A DNA stretch of 64,000 nt from Pontibacter mucosus (GTDB taxonomy: Bacteria; Bacteroidota; Bacteroidia; Cytophagales; Hymenobacteraceae), in the NCBI RefSeq assembly GCF_003054055.1, contig NZ_QBKI01000003.1, positions 472,844 through 536,843 of the forward strand, in the 5' to 3' direction. The stretch's first letter is position 1. Every line of letters begins with the position of its first letter. Under the pieces are notes generated by a model. It had not been told where the DNA came from. It saw only the letters and a program-made list of their open reading frames with translations, and made no database searches. A program made the position numbers and the translations under genes. This document shows positions 17,751 through 26,613 of this stretch, piece by piece.

Positions 17751-18758
17751 ATGGAGATAAACACCCCCACAGCACCCATGATTGACTTAAGCCGCCACCA
17801 AGATGGCTCCTCAGACACAAGCGCCTTTGCCCGGGATGTGGCTGAAGGACTTAGCACGAAGTATAAAACGCTCCCCTCCCGCTATTTCTACGACGGCACC
17901 GGCAGCCGCCTTTTTCAGCAGATAATGGACTTGCCCGAGTATTACCTGACCCGCAGCGAGCTGGAGGTACTCACGCAGAACAAAAAGAATATGGCCGGCC
18001 AGTTCTCCCAAGGCGGTCCTTTCCACTTGATTGATCTGGGTGCCGGGGATGCGCTAAAGACAAAACTGCTGTTGCAAGAGCTAACGGCACAGCAGCGCAA
18101 CTTTGATTATGTGCCGGTGGATATCTCGAAGGATGCGATGCTGGAACTGTCGGATAGCCTGCAGCAGGAGTTGCCCCAACTGAAAGTAGAGGCCGTGGTG
18201 GGCGAGTATTTCCAGGCGCTTGAGTGGCTGCAGGAGAACAAGGATGGGCGCAAGGTGGTACTGTTCCTGGGCTCCAACATTGGCAATTTTAAAGCAGAGG
18301 AAAGTATAACGTTCCTCCAAAGCATTCGCAGCTACCTGCATGCAGGCGACCAGCTGCTGATGGGCGTAGACCTGCGCAAGGACCCAGGAGTTATACTTAA
18401 AGCCTATAACGACGAGGCCGGTATCACGGCAGCCTTTAACCTCAATTTGCTGGACCGCATCAACCGTGAGCTTGGCGCAGATTTTAACGTGGACCAGTTT
18501 TGCCATCATGCCATTTATAACCCCCTGGAAGGCGTGATGCGCAGCTTTCTGGTAAGCAAACAGGCGCAGGACGTGCATATTTCCGAGGCGGGCCTTACCG
18601 TTCATTTTGATGCCTGGGAAGCCATTCATACCGAAAACTCCTACAAGTACAGCATCCCGCAGGTTGAGGAGTTGGGCAGGCAATGCGGCTTTGCCGTGGA
18701 CACCGTTTTCTATGACAGGCAGAAAGGCTTTGCTGACGTGCTGTTCAGCGTAGCATAA
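17751..18758 (+). CDS. egtD: L-histidine N(alpha)-methyltransferase EgtD
   Basis: A 335-residue cytoplasmic methyltransferase that trimethylates histidine to hercynine, the substrate of EgtB. Family marks are SRYFYDGTGSRLFQQIMDLPEYYLTR (about residues 43-68, shown in part), the SAM-binding LIDLGAGDALKTKLL near residue 92, and VLFLGSNIGNF near 170. Length matches known EgtD proteins. It follows egtB with a 2-bp gap. Three motif copies lie in the coding region. A GAGTT-type repeat follows in the spacer before the aminotransferase. Confidence 0.93.
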   Translation: MEINTPTAPMIDLSRHQDGSSDTSAFARDVAEGLSTKYKTLPSRYFYDGTGSRLFQQIMDLPEYYLTRSELEVLTQNKKNMAGQFSQGGPFHLIDLGAGDALKTKLLLQELTAQQRNFDYVPVDISKDAMLELSDSLQQELPQLKVEAVVGEYFQALEWLQENKDGRKVVLFLGSNIGNFKAEESITFLQSIRSYLHAGDQLLMGVDLRKDPGVILKAYNDEAGITAAFNLNLLDRINRELGADFNVDQFCHHAIYNPLEGVMRSFLVSKQAQDVHISEAGLTVHFDAWEAIHTENSYKYSIPQVEELGRQCGFAVDTVFYDRQKGFADVLFSVA

Positions 18759-18790
18759 AAATTTATACTTTTAAAGGCGTAAAGTTTCGC

Positions 18791-18834
18791 ATCTCTACAA
18801 CTCCTAAACTCTTTAATTCTCTAACTCTCTAACT
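18791..18834 (-). repeat. GAGTT-family spacer repeat
   Basis: On the minus strand this reads as successive GAGTT-containing 7-8-bp units (TTAGAGAGTTAGAGAATTAA...). The same degenerate family occurs at 27647-27758, 33519-33560, 33793-33829 and 58888-58935. It sits directly upstream of the aminotransferase start. Confidence 0.75.
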
Positions 18835-18840
18835 AAAACC

Positions 18841-19953
18841 ATGAAGGTTATCTCGCTTGCCGAAGGAAGCAGTTACTTCAGAAGCCCGGAGTCGGCTACC
18901 GCAGCTGCCATCGCTGCGCTGCAAAACGACAAGACAAAGTATGGCCCCACTGAGGGCACCCTACCGTTGCGGCGCGCCATCATCCAAAAGTATAAGGCCG
19001 ATGGTATCGAGTTACAGCCCGAGCAGGTTCTCGTTACACCCGGTGCCAAGCAGGCACTCTACAACCTATTTACTACGCTGCTAAAGGAAGGCGATGAAGT
19101 AGTGGTGCCTACCCCGGCCTGGTTTGGCTTTCATGAGTTGCTGAAGTATAGCCCGGCTAAAGGCATCGCGCTACCCACTAGCCTCTCGGACGAGTATAAA
19201 TTGACACCCGAGATGCTACGCAGCACCCTCACCAGCCGCACCCGTATCCTGCTGCTCACCAACCCGGGCAACCCCACGGGCCGTATCTATACGAAAGAGG
19301 AGCTTGAAGCGCTTCTGGAGGTAGTAAACGATTTCCCGAACCTATACCTTATTTCCGATGAAATATATGACCTTGTTACTTACGGCAGGCCTTTTACTTC
19401 TATCCTTTCCTGCCAGGGGGCGAAAGCGGCAAGAACAATCGTCGTAAACGGTTTCTCCAAATCCTTTGCCATGTCGGGCTGGCGGCTTGGGTTTATACTT
19501 GGCCCAGCGGATTTGGTAAGGAGCTGCATTGATTTTCAGCGAGCCACCTTGTCGGGGGTGAGCCTGTTTGCGCAGGACGCCGCCGAGGCCGTACTGAAGG
19601 CGCGTGAGCAGGAGCTGCCACCTATGCAACAAGTACTGGCAAAAAACCGGGAGATCATGCAGAAAGGGCTGGATGCCATCTCCCACGTGCCTTACTACCT
19701 GCCCGACGGGGCTTACTACTTCTTCCCGGACCTGAGCCATTACCTTAACCAGACCAGCATCACGGGTGAGCAACTGAAGACCACTGCCGATCTCTGCCGC
19801 TACCTGCGCAACTGTTATAACCTCGAGCTTGCTCCTGGCGATTCGTTCGGCGCACCGGGCCACGTGCGCATGTCCTTTGCCGTAGAAACACACCGCCTGC
19901 AGGACGCCATGCAGCGCTTGCGTCAGGGGCTTATACTTTTAACTGAGGCCTAA
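18841..19953 (+). CDS. Class I PLP-dependent aminotransferase (aspartate aminotransferase family)
   Basis: A 370-residue fold-type I PLP enzyme. The PLP lysine is in NGFSKSFAMSGWRLGF near residue 208; TNPGNPTGRIY (about 140), SDEIYD (about 173) and HVRMSFA near 341 are the usual cofactor and carboxylate-binding segments. It lies 82 bp after egtD on the same strand, separated by a repeat. Its usual role would be amino-acid transamination. Because ergothioneine synthesis needs a PLP C-S lyase after EgtB and none is evident nearby, a role in that pathway is possible but speculative: the sequence is aspartate-aminotransferase-like, not EgtE-like. Confidence 0.88.
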   Translation: MKVISLAEGSSYFRSPESATAAAIAALQNDKTKYGPTEGTLPLRRAIIQKYKADGIELQPEQVLVTPGAKQALYNLFTTLLKEGDEVVVPTPAWFGFHELLKYSPAKGIALPTSLSDEYKLTPEMLRSTLTSRTRILLLTNPGNPTGRIYTKEELEALLEVVNDFPNLYLISDEIYDLVTYGRPFTSILSCQGAKAARTIVVNGFSKSFAMSGWRLGFILGPADLVRSCIDFQRATLSGVSLFAQDAAEAVLKAREQELPPMQQVLAKNREIMQKGLDAISHVPYYLPDGAYYFFPDLSHYLNQTSITGEQLKTTADLCRYLRNCYNLELAPGDSFGAPGHVRMSFAVETHRLQDAMQRLRQGLILLTEA

Positions 19954-20070
19954 AGTATATTGGGTGAACGGGTTTTGCTGGGTATACTCCCCTCTGCCCA
20001 TTTAACTAGAAAACGGCATTAAGCTAAGTATGGCTGCTGATTTCCTACTTATTAGGCGCGCGATGGAGCA

Positions 20071-20101
20071 TTTAGTACGGCTGGTGACAGTTATACTTTT
20101 G
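20071..20101 (+). promoter_or_regulatory. Candidate promoter upstream of the MATE gene
   Basis: TTTA (20071-20074, one mismatch to TTTG), 19-bp spacer, then TACTTTTG (20094-20101), a perfect TAnnTTTG box formed within a TATACTTTTG motif copy. A second perfect box, TAATTTTG at 20162-20169, lies 24 bp before the start codon but lacks a clear upstream element. Confidence 0.5.
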
Positions 20102-20192
20102 CCTATACTTCGCTTTCATCAGTGCCATCAGAAATAACCTGCGTTTTAAAGTTATTTCAGCTAATTTTGCGGCCTTATTACCTTTTCGCCGC

Positions 20193-21536
20193 ATGAACCT
20201 TTCCGAATACAAGGACCATTTCTCCCGGAATTTCACACTTGCCTACCCAGTGGTGCTCAGCCAGCTAGGGCATATTTTGGTTAGTGTGTTTGATAGCCTG
20301 ATGGTAGGGCAGACGGGTACCACGCCCCTGGCCGCTGCCTCCCTGGGAAACAGTATCTTCACGATTACGATGGTGTTCGGGCTGGGCGTGTCCTACAGCA
20401 TCACGCCCCTGATTGCGGCTGCCGATGGACGCCGCAATTATACCCGCATTTCGCTCCTGCTGCTCAACGGGCTTGTTTCAAATGTGCTGCTGGGCATTTT
20501 GCTTTTCATCGCTGGCTACTTTCTTTCGCCTTACATCACCATCCTCAACCAACCCACCGACGTGGTAGAGCTGGCCATTCCCTATATCAATGTCCTGTTC
20601 TTGTCGATGGTGCCGCTGATGATTTTTCAGGCATTCCGGCAGTTTGCTGAGGGGCTCTCGTTTACAAAGCAGGCCATGTACATTTCCATACTTGCCAATG
20701 CCCTTAACGTGCTGCTCAACTACATTCTCATCTTTGGCAAGCTGGGCTTTGAGCCAATGGGGCTGCTGGGTGCCGGCTGGGCTACGCTTATCTCCCGCGT
20801 GGTGATGGCCCTGGCTATGGCTGCCTGGGTGCTGTACGCCAAGCGGTTCGAAATTTTCCGGCACTTTCTGCGCCTCAGGCACCTTTCCTTCGTGCATATG
20901 TACCGCATGTTCCGACTGGGCCTGCCCATCTCTCTGCAGATGATTTTTGAGATGGGCGCCTTCAGCTTTTCGGCAGTGATGATCGGCTGGCTGGGCGCCA
21001 CGGAGCTGGCCGCGCACCAGATTGCTATTAACGTGGCTTCCGTAACTTACATGATGGCCAGCGGCATCGCTGCGGCTGCCACCATCCGCGTGAGCAACCA
21101 GAAAGGGCTCGGTAACTTCGGTGCCATGCGTATTGCCGGCTTTAGTAACCTGGCTATGGGTACACTTTTTATGCTGGGAAGCGCTCTGCTGATGGTGCTC
21201 CTGAATCGCTTTATTCCGATGTTGTATATCGATGATCCGGAGGTAATCCAGATCGCCTCCGGGCTACTTATCATTGCGGCCCTTTTCCAGATATCGGATG
21301 GCGTGCAGGTAGTAGGTCTTGGTGCTCTGCGCGGGCTGGAGGATGTACGAATCCCCGGGCTCATCTCGTTACTGGCATACTGGGTGGTGGGACTACCGGT
21401 GGGATACGTGCTTTGTTTTAAGGCCGGGTTTGGGGTGAACGGGATCTGGATGGGCCTTTTAATCGGGCTTTCTATTGCCGCTATCTTGCTCACTATCAGG
21501 TTTAAAGCGCTCAGCGCACGCCTGGCACTCAGGTAA
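20193..21536 (+). CDS. MATE-family multidrug/cation exporter
   Basis: A 447-residue protein with 12 hydrophobic helices in two matching halves. The N-terminal signature LAYPVVLSQLGHILVSVFDSLMVGQ occupies about residues 16-40 (shown in part), and the second half restarts with GLPISLQMIFEMGAFSF near residue 244. MATE proteins expel cationic drugs or metabolites in exchange for Na+ or H+. Transcribed alone; the gene is preceded by two promoter-like boxes. Given its distance (240 bp) from the aminotransferase it is probably an independent unit. Confidence 0.92.
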   Translation: MNLSEYKDHFSRNFTLAYPVVLSQLGHILVSVFDSLMVGQTGTTPLAAASLGNSIFTITMVFGLGVSYSITPLIAAADGRRNYTRISLLLLNGLVSNVLLGILLFIAGYFLSPYITILNQPTDVVELAIPYINVLFLSMVPLMIFQAFRQFAEGLSFTKQAMYISILANALNVLLNYILIFGKLGFEPMGLLGAGWATLISRVVMALAMAAWVLYAKRFEIFRHFLRLRHLSFVHMYRMFRLGLPISLQMIFEMGAFSFSAVMIGWLGATELAAHQIAINVASVTYMMASGIAAAATIRVSNQKGLGNFGAMRIAGFSNLAMGTLFMLGSALLMVLLNRFIPMLYIDDPEVIQIASGLLIIAALFQISDGVQVVGLGALRGLEDVRIPGLISLLAYWVVGLPVGYVLCFKAGFGVNGIWMGLLIGLSIAAILLTIRFKALSARLALR

Positions 21537-21615
21537 AGTACAAATTCAGGGCACTTTTTAACCCGGTGGTCTGTTGCCACAGCAGTAACAGTATCAACTT
21601 TTAGCCAAAGCCTAC

Positions 21616-22203
21616 ATGTTTACCTTTACCCTGTTCCTGTCGTTCTGGGCCAGAGTAATGCTGCCTCTTCTCCAACCTGAAGCAGGGGCTGCAGTCCTGC
21701 CATTTACAAATATAGCGCTGTATTCTCCTATAGAAAGTGCTACTAATGAGCAGATTACCTGGTCTGTTGACAGAAGGCTGACGTGGGATGACTTCAAGGC
21801 CGCACCGGATGACGCAAACCCGCACCATGCCCTGACGGCAGCCAATTTAGCGGTCAATGCCAGCTGTAAAAAGAATCAGTTTACCTACACGGTTACCTGC
21901 GTCTTTTTGCCGCAGCAATCATGGTCTAAACGGAAAGGCTCTGAAAAACTGCTTGCCCACGAGCAGCTGCATTTCGACCTGACAGAGGTGCACGCCCGTC
22001 AGCTGCGGCACGATCTGCAACAGGTAAACTGCTCTAACCACAAAGTTAAATTGAGCCAAGTGGTGAACGCCGCCTTTAAGCGCTGGAAGGAAGAGCAGAA
22101 CCGCTTCGACGAAGCCTCCCGCCACGGTTTGGATAAAGAGGAGCAGGAAGTATGGGCCAATAGTATAGCTGCCCGCCTGAAAAAATTAGAGGCCTACCAG
22201 TAA
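21616..22203 (+). CDS. DUF922 protein, putative zinc-dependent protease
   Basis: A 195-residue protein with an N-terminal hydrophobic segment (possible signal peptide, LFLSFWARVMLPLL). The core shows RLTWDDFKA near residue 54 and HEQLHFDLTEVHAR near residue 115, an HExxH zinc-binding motif, as in the DUF922 family of predicted secreted proteases. No substrate is known. The last six codons are part of a long hairpin that serves the convergent oxidoreductase gene as terminator. Confidence 0.8.
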   Translation: MFTFTLFLSFWARVMLPLLQPEAGAAVLPFTNIALYSPIESATNEQITWSVDRRLTWDDFKAAPDDANPHHALTAANLAVNASCKKNQFTYTVTCVFLPQQSWSKRKGSEKLLAHEQLHFDLTEVHARQLRHDLQQVNCSNHKVKLSQVVNAAFKRWKEEQNRFDEASRHGLDKEEQEVWANSIAARLKKLEAYQ

Positions 22204-22230
22204 TTTCCTTTGTTACTGGCAGGCCTCTAA
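22186..22230 (-). terminator. Intrinsic terminator of the Rieske-FAD gene, overlapping the DUF922 coding end
   Basis: Arms 22186-22203 and 22213-22230 pair over about 17 bp with one mismatch (TTAGAGGCCT against AGGCCTCTAA at the base). On the minus strand the stem is followed by ATTTTTTC, a proper U-run; on the + strand it is not. The left arm encodes the end of the DUF922 protein. Confidence 0.8.
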
Positions 22231-22250
22231 TCGAAAGTATAAATGTTCGT

Positions 22251-23789
22251 TTATTCCTGGTTAACCTTTCCGAGGTCTGCAGTGGATGGACCGGTGATTA
22301 CCTTACCAAACGGATCGAAGCGGGAACCGTGGCATGGGCAGTCCCAGGAGCTTTCTACGGTATTCCAGCTTACCACACAGCCCATGTGTGGGCATACAGC
22401 GGAGCATTGGTGCCGCACCCCGTCCTGATCGCAGTACACGGCAATTTTCTGAGCCCCTTTTCGCATGATGCTGCCGGTACCGGGAAGTACCTGCATCGGG
22501 TCATCCACCTCGCCGGGTGTTACGTAATCTTTAAACTGCGCCGCTACGTTCAGATTTTCTTTCAGGTACTCTCCCACCGACTTCAGCGGTGACCGGGACG
22601 GGTCGTATAGTTTAGCCCACGGATTGGGGCGCTCCATAATCAGGTCTGTAATCAGCATACCGGCAATGGTTCCGTGCGTCATGCCATGGCCGGAGTCGCC
22701 GGTGGCAATGTACACATTCTCCTCATCCCCCGGGTTGCGGCCAATGTAGGCCAGGCCATCCACCGGTTCATACACCTGCCCAGACCACACGTATTGTACC
22801 TGTCCTGCCATCGGGAACTTCTGGCGGGTCCAGTCCTCGAGTTTGCGGAAGCTTTCTGCCGGGTTATGGTTTTGCCCCGTTTTGTGATCCTCCCCCCCAA
22901 CAATCAAAATGTCATTGGCTGCATCGCCTACGGTGTCTTTTTGCAGGCGCACGTAATGGTAGGGATCCTTCATGTCCCAGTACAAGGCATCCGGAACAGA
23001 ATCCTTGGGTACCTCCACCCCAATGGCATAAGTACGGTAAGGCGCCTGCTTGGTATGGATGGTTACCCTGTCGTTTACCGGTGTGTTGGTGGCCACTACC
23101 AGGTGATTGGCAGAGACCGAACGGTTATGGGTCGTTACTACAGTTGCCACGGCACCTGATTTAAATTCCTTCACATGGGCTCCGGTAAAGATTCTGCCCC
23201 CATTCTCCATGATGGCCTTTGCCAGGCCAGCCAGGTACTTCATGATGTGGAAGCGGCCCTGGTTAGGATAATGCAGGCATGGGAAAGTGCTGAGCGTGTC
23301 TACAGGGCTGTGTTTGCGCATGACCACGTCCTGCCACCCGATTTGCTGCAAGGCCTCCAGCTCCTGGCCCAGTTTCTCCGCCTCATCCGACGTGGTGGCA
23401 ATCAGATAGCCGTCTACGCGGGTAAAGTCGCAGTCGATATCTTCCTGGCCCACAATCTCCTCAATTTTGTCGATGGCCTGGCCATGGCTTTGGCAGGCAA
23501 GGCGCGCGCCGTCTTTGCCGAACAGCTTCACCAGGTTGTAAAACTGCTCGTCCAATGCATTGGACAGGTGCGCCGTGGTGCGGCTGCTCTCCCCGCCGCC
23601 AATGTTTTTCGACTCCAGCACCACAACTTTCCGCCCCTCCTTCGCTAACAGATAGGCTGTGGTTAAACCTGCTATACCTGCTCCCACGATGCATACATCG
23701 CACGTAATGTTCTCGTTCAAGGCCTCAGTGGGAGGAAGCTGCACCTGATCCACCCACACCGACTTTGTGGCTCCGGATTCTTTTTTCAT
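22251..23789 (-). CDS. FAD-dependent oxidoreductase with C-terminal Rieske [2Fe-2S] domain
   Basis: About 512 residues from the ATG at 23789 (MKKESGATKSVW); an upstream ATG at 23822 would add 11. The N-terminal DVCIVGAGIAGLTTAYLLAK is a dinucleotide-binding fold for FAD of the DAO type, and a Rieske domain at the end carries CPHMGC and CPCHGSRFD, giving the Cys2His2 ligands. Such fusions are predicted to pass electrons from an amine or other substrate to an acceptor; the substrate is not known. The gene is monocistronic and ends at a strong terminator. Confidence 0.9.
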   Translation of the reverse strand: MKKESGATKSVWVDQVQLPPTEALNENITCDVCIVGAGIAGLTTAYLLAKEGRKVVVLESKNIGGGESSRTTAHLSNALDEQFYNLVKLFGKDGARLACQSHGQAIDKIEEIVGQEDIDCDFTRVDGYLIATTSDEAEKLGQELEALQQIGWQDVVMRKHSPVDTLSTFPCLHYPNQGRFHIMKYLAGLAKAIMENGGRIFTGAHVKEFKSGAVATVVTTHNRSVSANHLVVATNTPVNDRVTIHTKQAPYRTYAIGVEVPKDSVPDALYWDMKDPYHYVRLQKDTVGDAANDILIVGGEDHKTGQNHNPAESFRKLEDWTRQKFPMAGQVQYVWSGQVYEPVDGLAYIGRNPGDEENVYIATGDSGHGMTHGTIAGMLITDLIMERPNPWAKLYDPSRSPLKSVGEYLKENLNVAAQFKDYVTPGEVDDPMQVLPGTGSIMRKGAQKIAVYCDQDGVRHQCSAVCPHMGCVVSWNTVESSWDCPCHGSRFDPFGKVITGPSTADLGKVNQE

Positions 23790-24023
23790 AGTTTCTTTTT
23801 GTACAAATGGGTTTGTTGGCATTACCGGGGGCGCTGCCAGATGCTTAGGAGTACGATGCGGCGGGGCTTATGTTGCTGCAAGGCTTGTGGAGGGTTTTTC
23901 TGGGCGGTGTAGAGGTTCTTATGGAAGCATCAGCGGCGCCAGGTTTGGGAAGACACGATACGAATCCTTATCTTATGCCCCCAGAACTCATAGTTAAACA
24001 GCATGCACACTCCCGAACACGCC

Positions 24024-24359
24024 ATGGAACAGATATCCTGGCAGGAATTTGAGAAAACCGATATACGGGTGGGGACTATCATCGCCGCCGAGGAGTTTCC
24101 GGAAGCGCGCCGACCAGCCTACAAGGTACAGGTAGACCTGGGTCCGCTGGGCATCAGGAAATCAAGTGCGCAGATAACGAAGCATTATACGCCCGGCGAA
24201 CTGGTGGGGAAACAGGTGCTGTGCGTTGTGAACCTGGGCAGGAAACAAATTGGCAGCTTTATGTCGGAGGTGCTGGTGACCGGCTTTGCCGATGAGAACG
24301 GAGATATAGTGCTGGCGCAGCCGGCCGGTCAGGTGCCAAACGGCAGCAAACTTATCTAG
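24024..24359 (+). CDS. csaA: CsaA-like tRNA-binding domain protein
   Basis: A 111-residue protein from the ATG at 24024 ([20 protein letters not shown]), matching the family length; a start at 24003 would add seven residues. The OB-fold EMAP-II-type tRNA-binding domain is complete: [10 protein letters not shown] near the start, [11 protein letters not shown] in the middle, and [20 protein letters not shown] near residue 75. CsaA has been proposed as a chaperone with tRNA-binding ability. Its stop is 1 bp from the stop of the convergent DUF4296 gene. Confidence 0.92.
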   Translation: MEQISWQEFEKTDIRVGTIIAAEEFPEARRPAYKVQVDLGPLGIRKSSAQITKHYTPGELVGKQVLCVVNLGRKQIGSFMSEVLVTGFADENGDIVLAQPAGQVPNGSKLI

Positions 24360-24360
24360 C

Positions 24361-24765
24361 CTACTCCAGTACCCTTAAACCCTGTTTGTCGCCTTGTGGC
24401 CTTACTTCCTGCGGGCGGCCTGCCTCTGCCTGGGCTTTGGCTTCCCGGGCGCTTAGGGTGTCTACAACAATTTCGTAGAGCGCATCCATTTGGGGCAGGT
24501 TGTTCAGGTAATAGTTATAGGTCTCCTTAAACTGCTGCTGCGTAACATTATAGTGCTGAAGGATTTTCTCCTGCTCTTTGTTATAAGCCATTAAGGCGGT
24601 ATCGGTGTAGGCAATGTTGGTCTCGATGACGGCTTCCCGGGTGTGGATGTCAGCCAGGATACGTACCATCTTCTCCCGCGGAACCAAATCCTTGGGCGTA
24701 TCGCTGCTCTGGCTCTGGCAGCTGAGCAGGCAAAGGCAAGAAAGAATACAGAAAAGTCGTTTCAC
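24361..24765 (-). CDS. DUF4296 lipoprotein
   Basis: A 134-residue protein with a lipoprotein signal (LCLLSCQSQ, lipobox Cys about residue 16). The core, DLVPREKMVRILADIHTREA followed by YNVTQQQFKETYNYY, matches DUF4296, a small lipoprotein family found almost only in Bacteroidota. Function unknown. Divergent from the DUF58 gene 58 bp away. Confidence 0.85.
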   Translation of the reverse strand: MKRLFCILSCLCLLSCQSQSSDTPKDLVPREKMVRILADIHTREAVIETNIAYTDTALMAYNKEQEKILQHYNVTQQQFKETYNYYLNNLPQMDALYEIVVDTLSAREAKAQAEAGRPQEVRPQGDKQGLRVLE

Positions 24766-24823
24766 GGGTGCATATTACGAGTTTATCGCTTAATTTTAAA
24801 ATCAGACTGCAGCTTACCATCCC

Positions 24824-25705
24824 ATGAAAGAGCTTGTAAAGAAGCTAAGAAAGTATGAAATACGTATCCGCAAGGCGATTAACACGCAGATGCAGGGCGA
24901 TTTCCACTCTGTTTTTAAAGGGACGGGGCTGGAATTTGACGATGTGCGCGCCTACCAGTACGGGGACGACGTGCGCTCTATAGACTGGAACGTGTCGGCC
25001 AAGGGACTTGGCACTTATGTAAAAACCTACCGGGAGGAGAAAGAGCAGTCTGTATTTCTGATACTGGACGTGAGCGCCTCGCAGCGCATCGGCACTGGCG
25101 AGCAGCAGAAGCTGGATGTGGGCAAGGAAATCTGCGGCGTGCTGGGCCTGTCGGCGGTGCGGCAGCATAGCCAGATAGGCATTATCTGCTTCTCCGACCG
25201 AAAGGAAAAGTATATTAAACCTGCCAAGGGCATCCAGCAGGCCTATGCCATCATTAAGGCTTTGAGTGAGCTGGAGCCTAAATCAAACAAGACGAACCTG
25301 GCCGCAGGCATCAAGCTGACACTCGACATTATCAAGCGCCGCAGCATCATTCTCTTGCTTTCCGACTTTATCGACACCGCTTACGAGAAAGAGCTGAGCA
25401 TGCTGGCCCGCCACCACGACCTGATTGTGCTGCACCTGCGCGACGTACGGGAGCAGCAGCTGCCGCCGATGGGCATCATCCCCATACTTGACAAGGAAAC
25501 AGGCCGTACCTTGTGGCTAAACACCTCCGGCGAGGAGTTCAGGAAGCGTTACCTGGCCCAGTACCAGGAAAACCAGGAGCAACTGTTGCGCATTTGTCAG
25601 AAATACCAGGCCAACTATCTGGCCATCAATACCAACGAAGATTACGTGCCCCAACTGGTTAACCTTTTCAGGCTCCGTAACAAGTCTACCAAGAAAAGTG
25701 CGTAA
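24824..25705 (+). CDS. DUF58 domain protein (Bat-operon component)
   Basis: A 293-residue protein, hydrophilic throughout. DUF58 marks are HSVFKGTGLEFDDVRAYQYGDDVRSIDWN (about residues 28-56, shown in part) and a VWA-like core with ILDVSASQRIG (residue about 79) and TNLAAGIKLTLDIIKRR near 158. In Bacteroidota this gene normally follows a MoxR ATPase in the Bat (aerotolerance) operon; here no MoxR gene is upstream. It overlaps the next gene by 8 bp. Confidence 0.9.
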   Translation: MKELVKKLRKYEIRIRKAINTQMQGDFHSVFKGTGLEFDDVRAYQYGDDVRSIDWNVSAKGLGTYVKTYREEKEQSVFLILDVSASQRIGTGEQQKLDVGKEICGVLGLSAVRQHSQIGIICFSDRKEKYIKPAKGIQQAYAIIKALSELEPKSNKTNLAAGIKLTLDIIKRRSIILLLSDFIDTAYEKELSMLARHHDLIVLHLRDVREQQLPPMGIIPILDKETGRTLWLNTSGEEFRKRYLAQYQENQEQLLRICQKYQANYLAINTNEDYVPQLVNLFRLRNKSTKKSA

Positions 25706-26612
25706 GCTAGCTATACTTATACTTTTGTGCCTGGGGCATCTGGTGGCGCAGGGGCAGCAATTACTTACCCCACAGGGAGGTTTCAGCCAGGATACCATAC
25801 ACCTGGGCGAGCTGGTGCAGTACACGCTGGTGCACCGCCACCCGGACACCCTGGAGGTCGTGCTGCCGGCCGCCAATTATAACTTTGCGCCATTTGAGCT
25901 GGTCGATAACACCTACTACCCTACCCGCACCCGGAACGGTATCAGTACCGACAGTGCCGTGTATACCTTACGCACCTTTGAAATAGACTCGGTACAGCAG
26001 TTGGCGCTGCCGGTTTACCTGCTGCGCGAGCGCGACACGGTGGCCTACTTTGCCGAGACGAGCAACATTTACCTGCAGCAGCTGGTTAAGGAGGTGCGGG
26101 AGCCGCTGCCAATTAAGGCGGACACCGAACTTATCCTGATCGGGGAGAAATTCAACTGGCCGCTGATGCTGCTTTGGGTAACCACCATCCTGGCGCTGTC
26201 CGCGCTTATCTGGCTTATCTTTGGGCAGTCCATTAAGCGCCGGTATAAGCTGTACCGCCTCCGGAAGGATCATTTATACTATACTTCACGCTTTAACTCG
26301 CATAAAGACCGCTTCCAGAAATCGGGGGTGCAGTCGAGTTTGGAGAAGGCCGTGACGCTCTGGAAAAACTACCTGACAAAGCTGGAACGGAGCGCTATCA
26401 ACTCCTTCACCACCAAGGAGATTGTGGAGTTCTACAACAACGATGAGGAGATAAACACTGCCCTGCGTATTTGCGACAAGGCCATATACGGCAATCTGCA
26501 GGCCGAGTATGAAGGCGAGACGAACCTTGCCCTGGGTATGCTGCGCCGCTTCTCCATACAGCGCTATAAATTACACCGCGAACTGATCCGAAATGCTAGA
26601 GATAACGCCTGA
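25698..26612 (+). CDS. Bat-operon membrane protein (unnamed third gene)
   Basis: A 304-residue protein starting at GTG 25698, with a signal peptide (ILILLCLGHLVAQGQ), a beta-rich periplasmic part (about residues 25-140), one membrane helix (WPLMLLWVTTILALSALIWLI, about 153-173, shown as seen) and a helical cytoplasmic tail with TKLERSAINSFTTKEIVEFY. It fits the poorly named protein that lies between DUF58 and BatA genes in Bat operons. It overlaps its upstream neighbour by 8 bp and ends 1 bp before the preferred batA start. Confidence 0.8.
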   Translation: MRKLAILILLCLGHLVAQGQQLLTPQGGFSQDTIHLGELVQYTLVHRHPDTLEVVLPAANYNFAPFELVDNTYYPTRTRNGISTDSAVYTLRTFEIDSVQQLALPVYLLRERDTVAYFAETSNIYLQQLVKEVREPLPIKADTELILIGEKFNWPLMLLWVTTILALSALIWLIFGQSIKRRYKLYRLRKDHLYYTSRFNSHKDRFQKSGVQSSLEKAVTLWKNYLTKLERSAINSFTTKEIVEFYNNDEEINTALRICDKAIYGNLQAEYEGETNLALGMLRRFSIQRYKLHRELIRNARDNA

Positions 26613-26613
26613 C

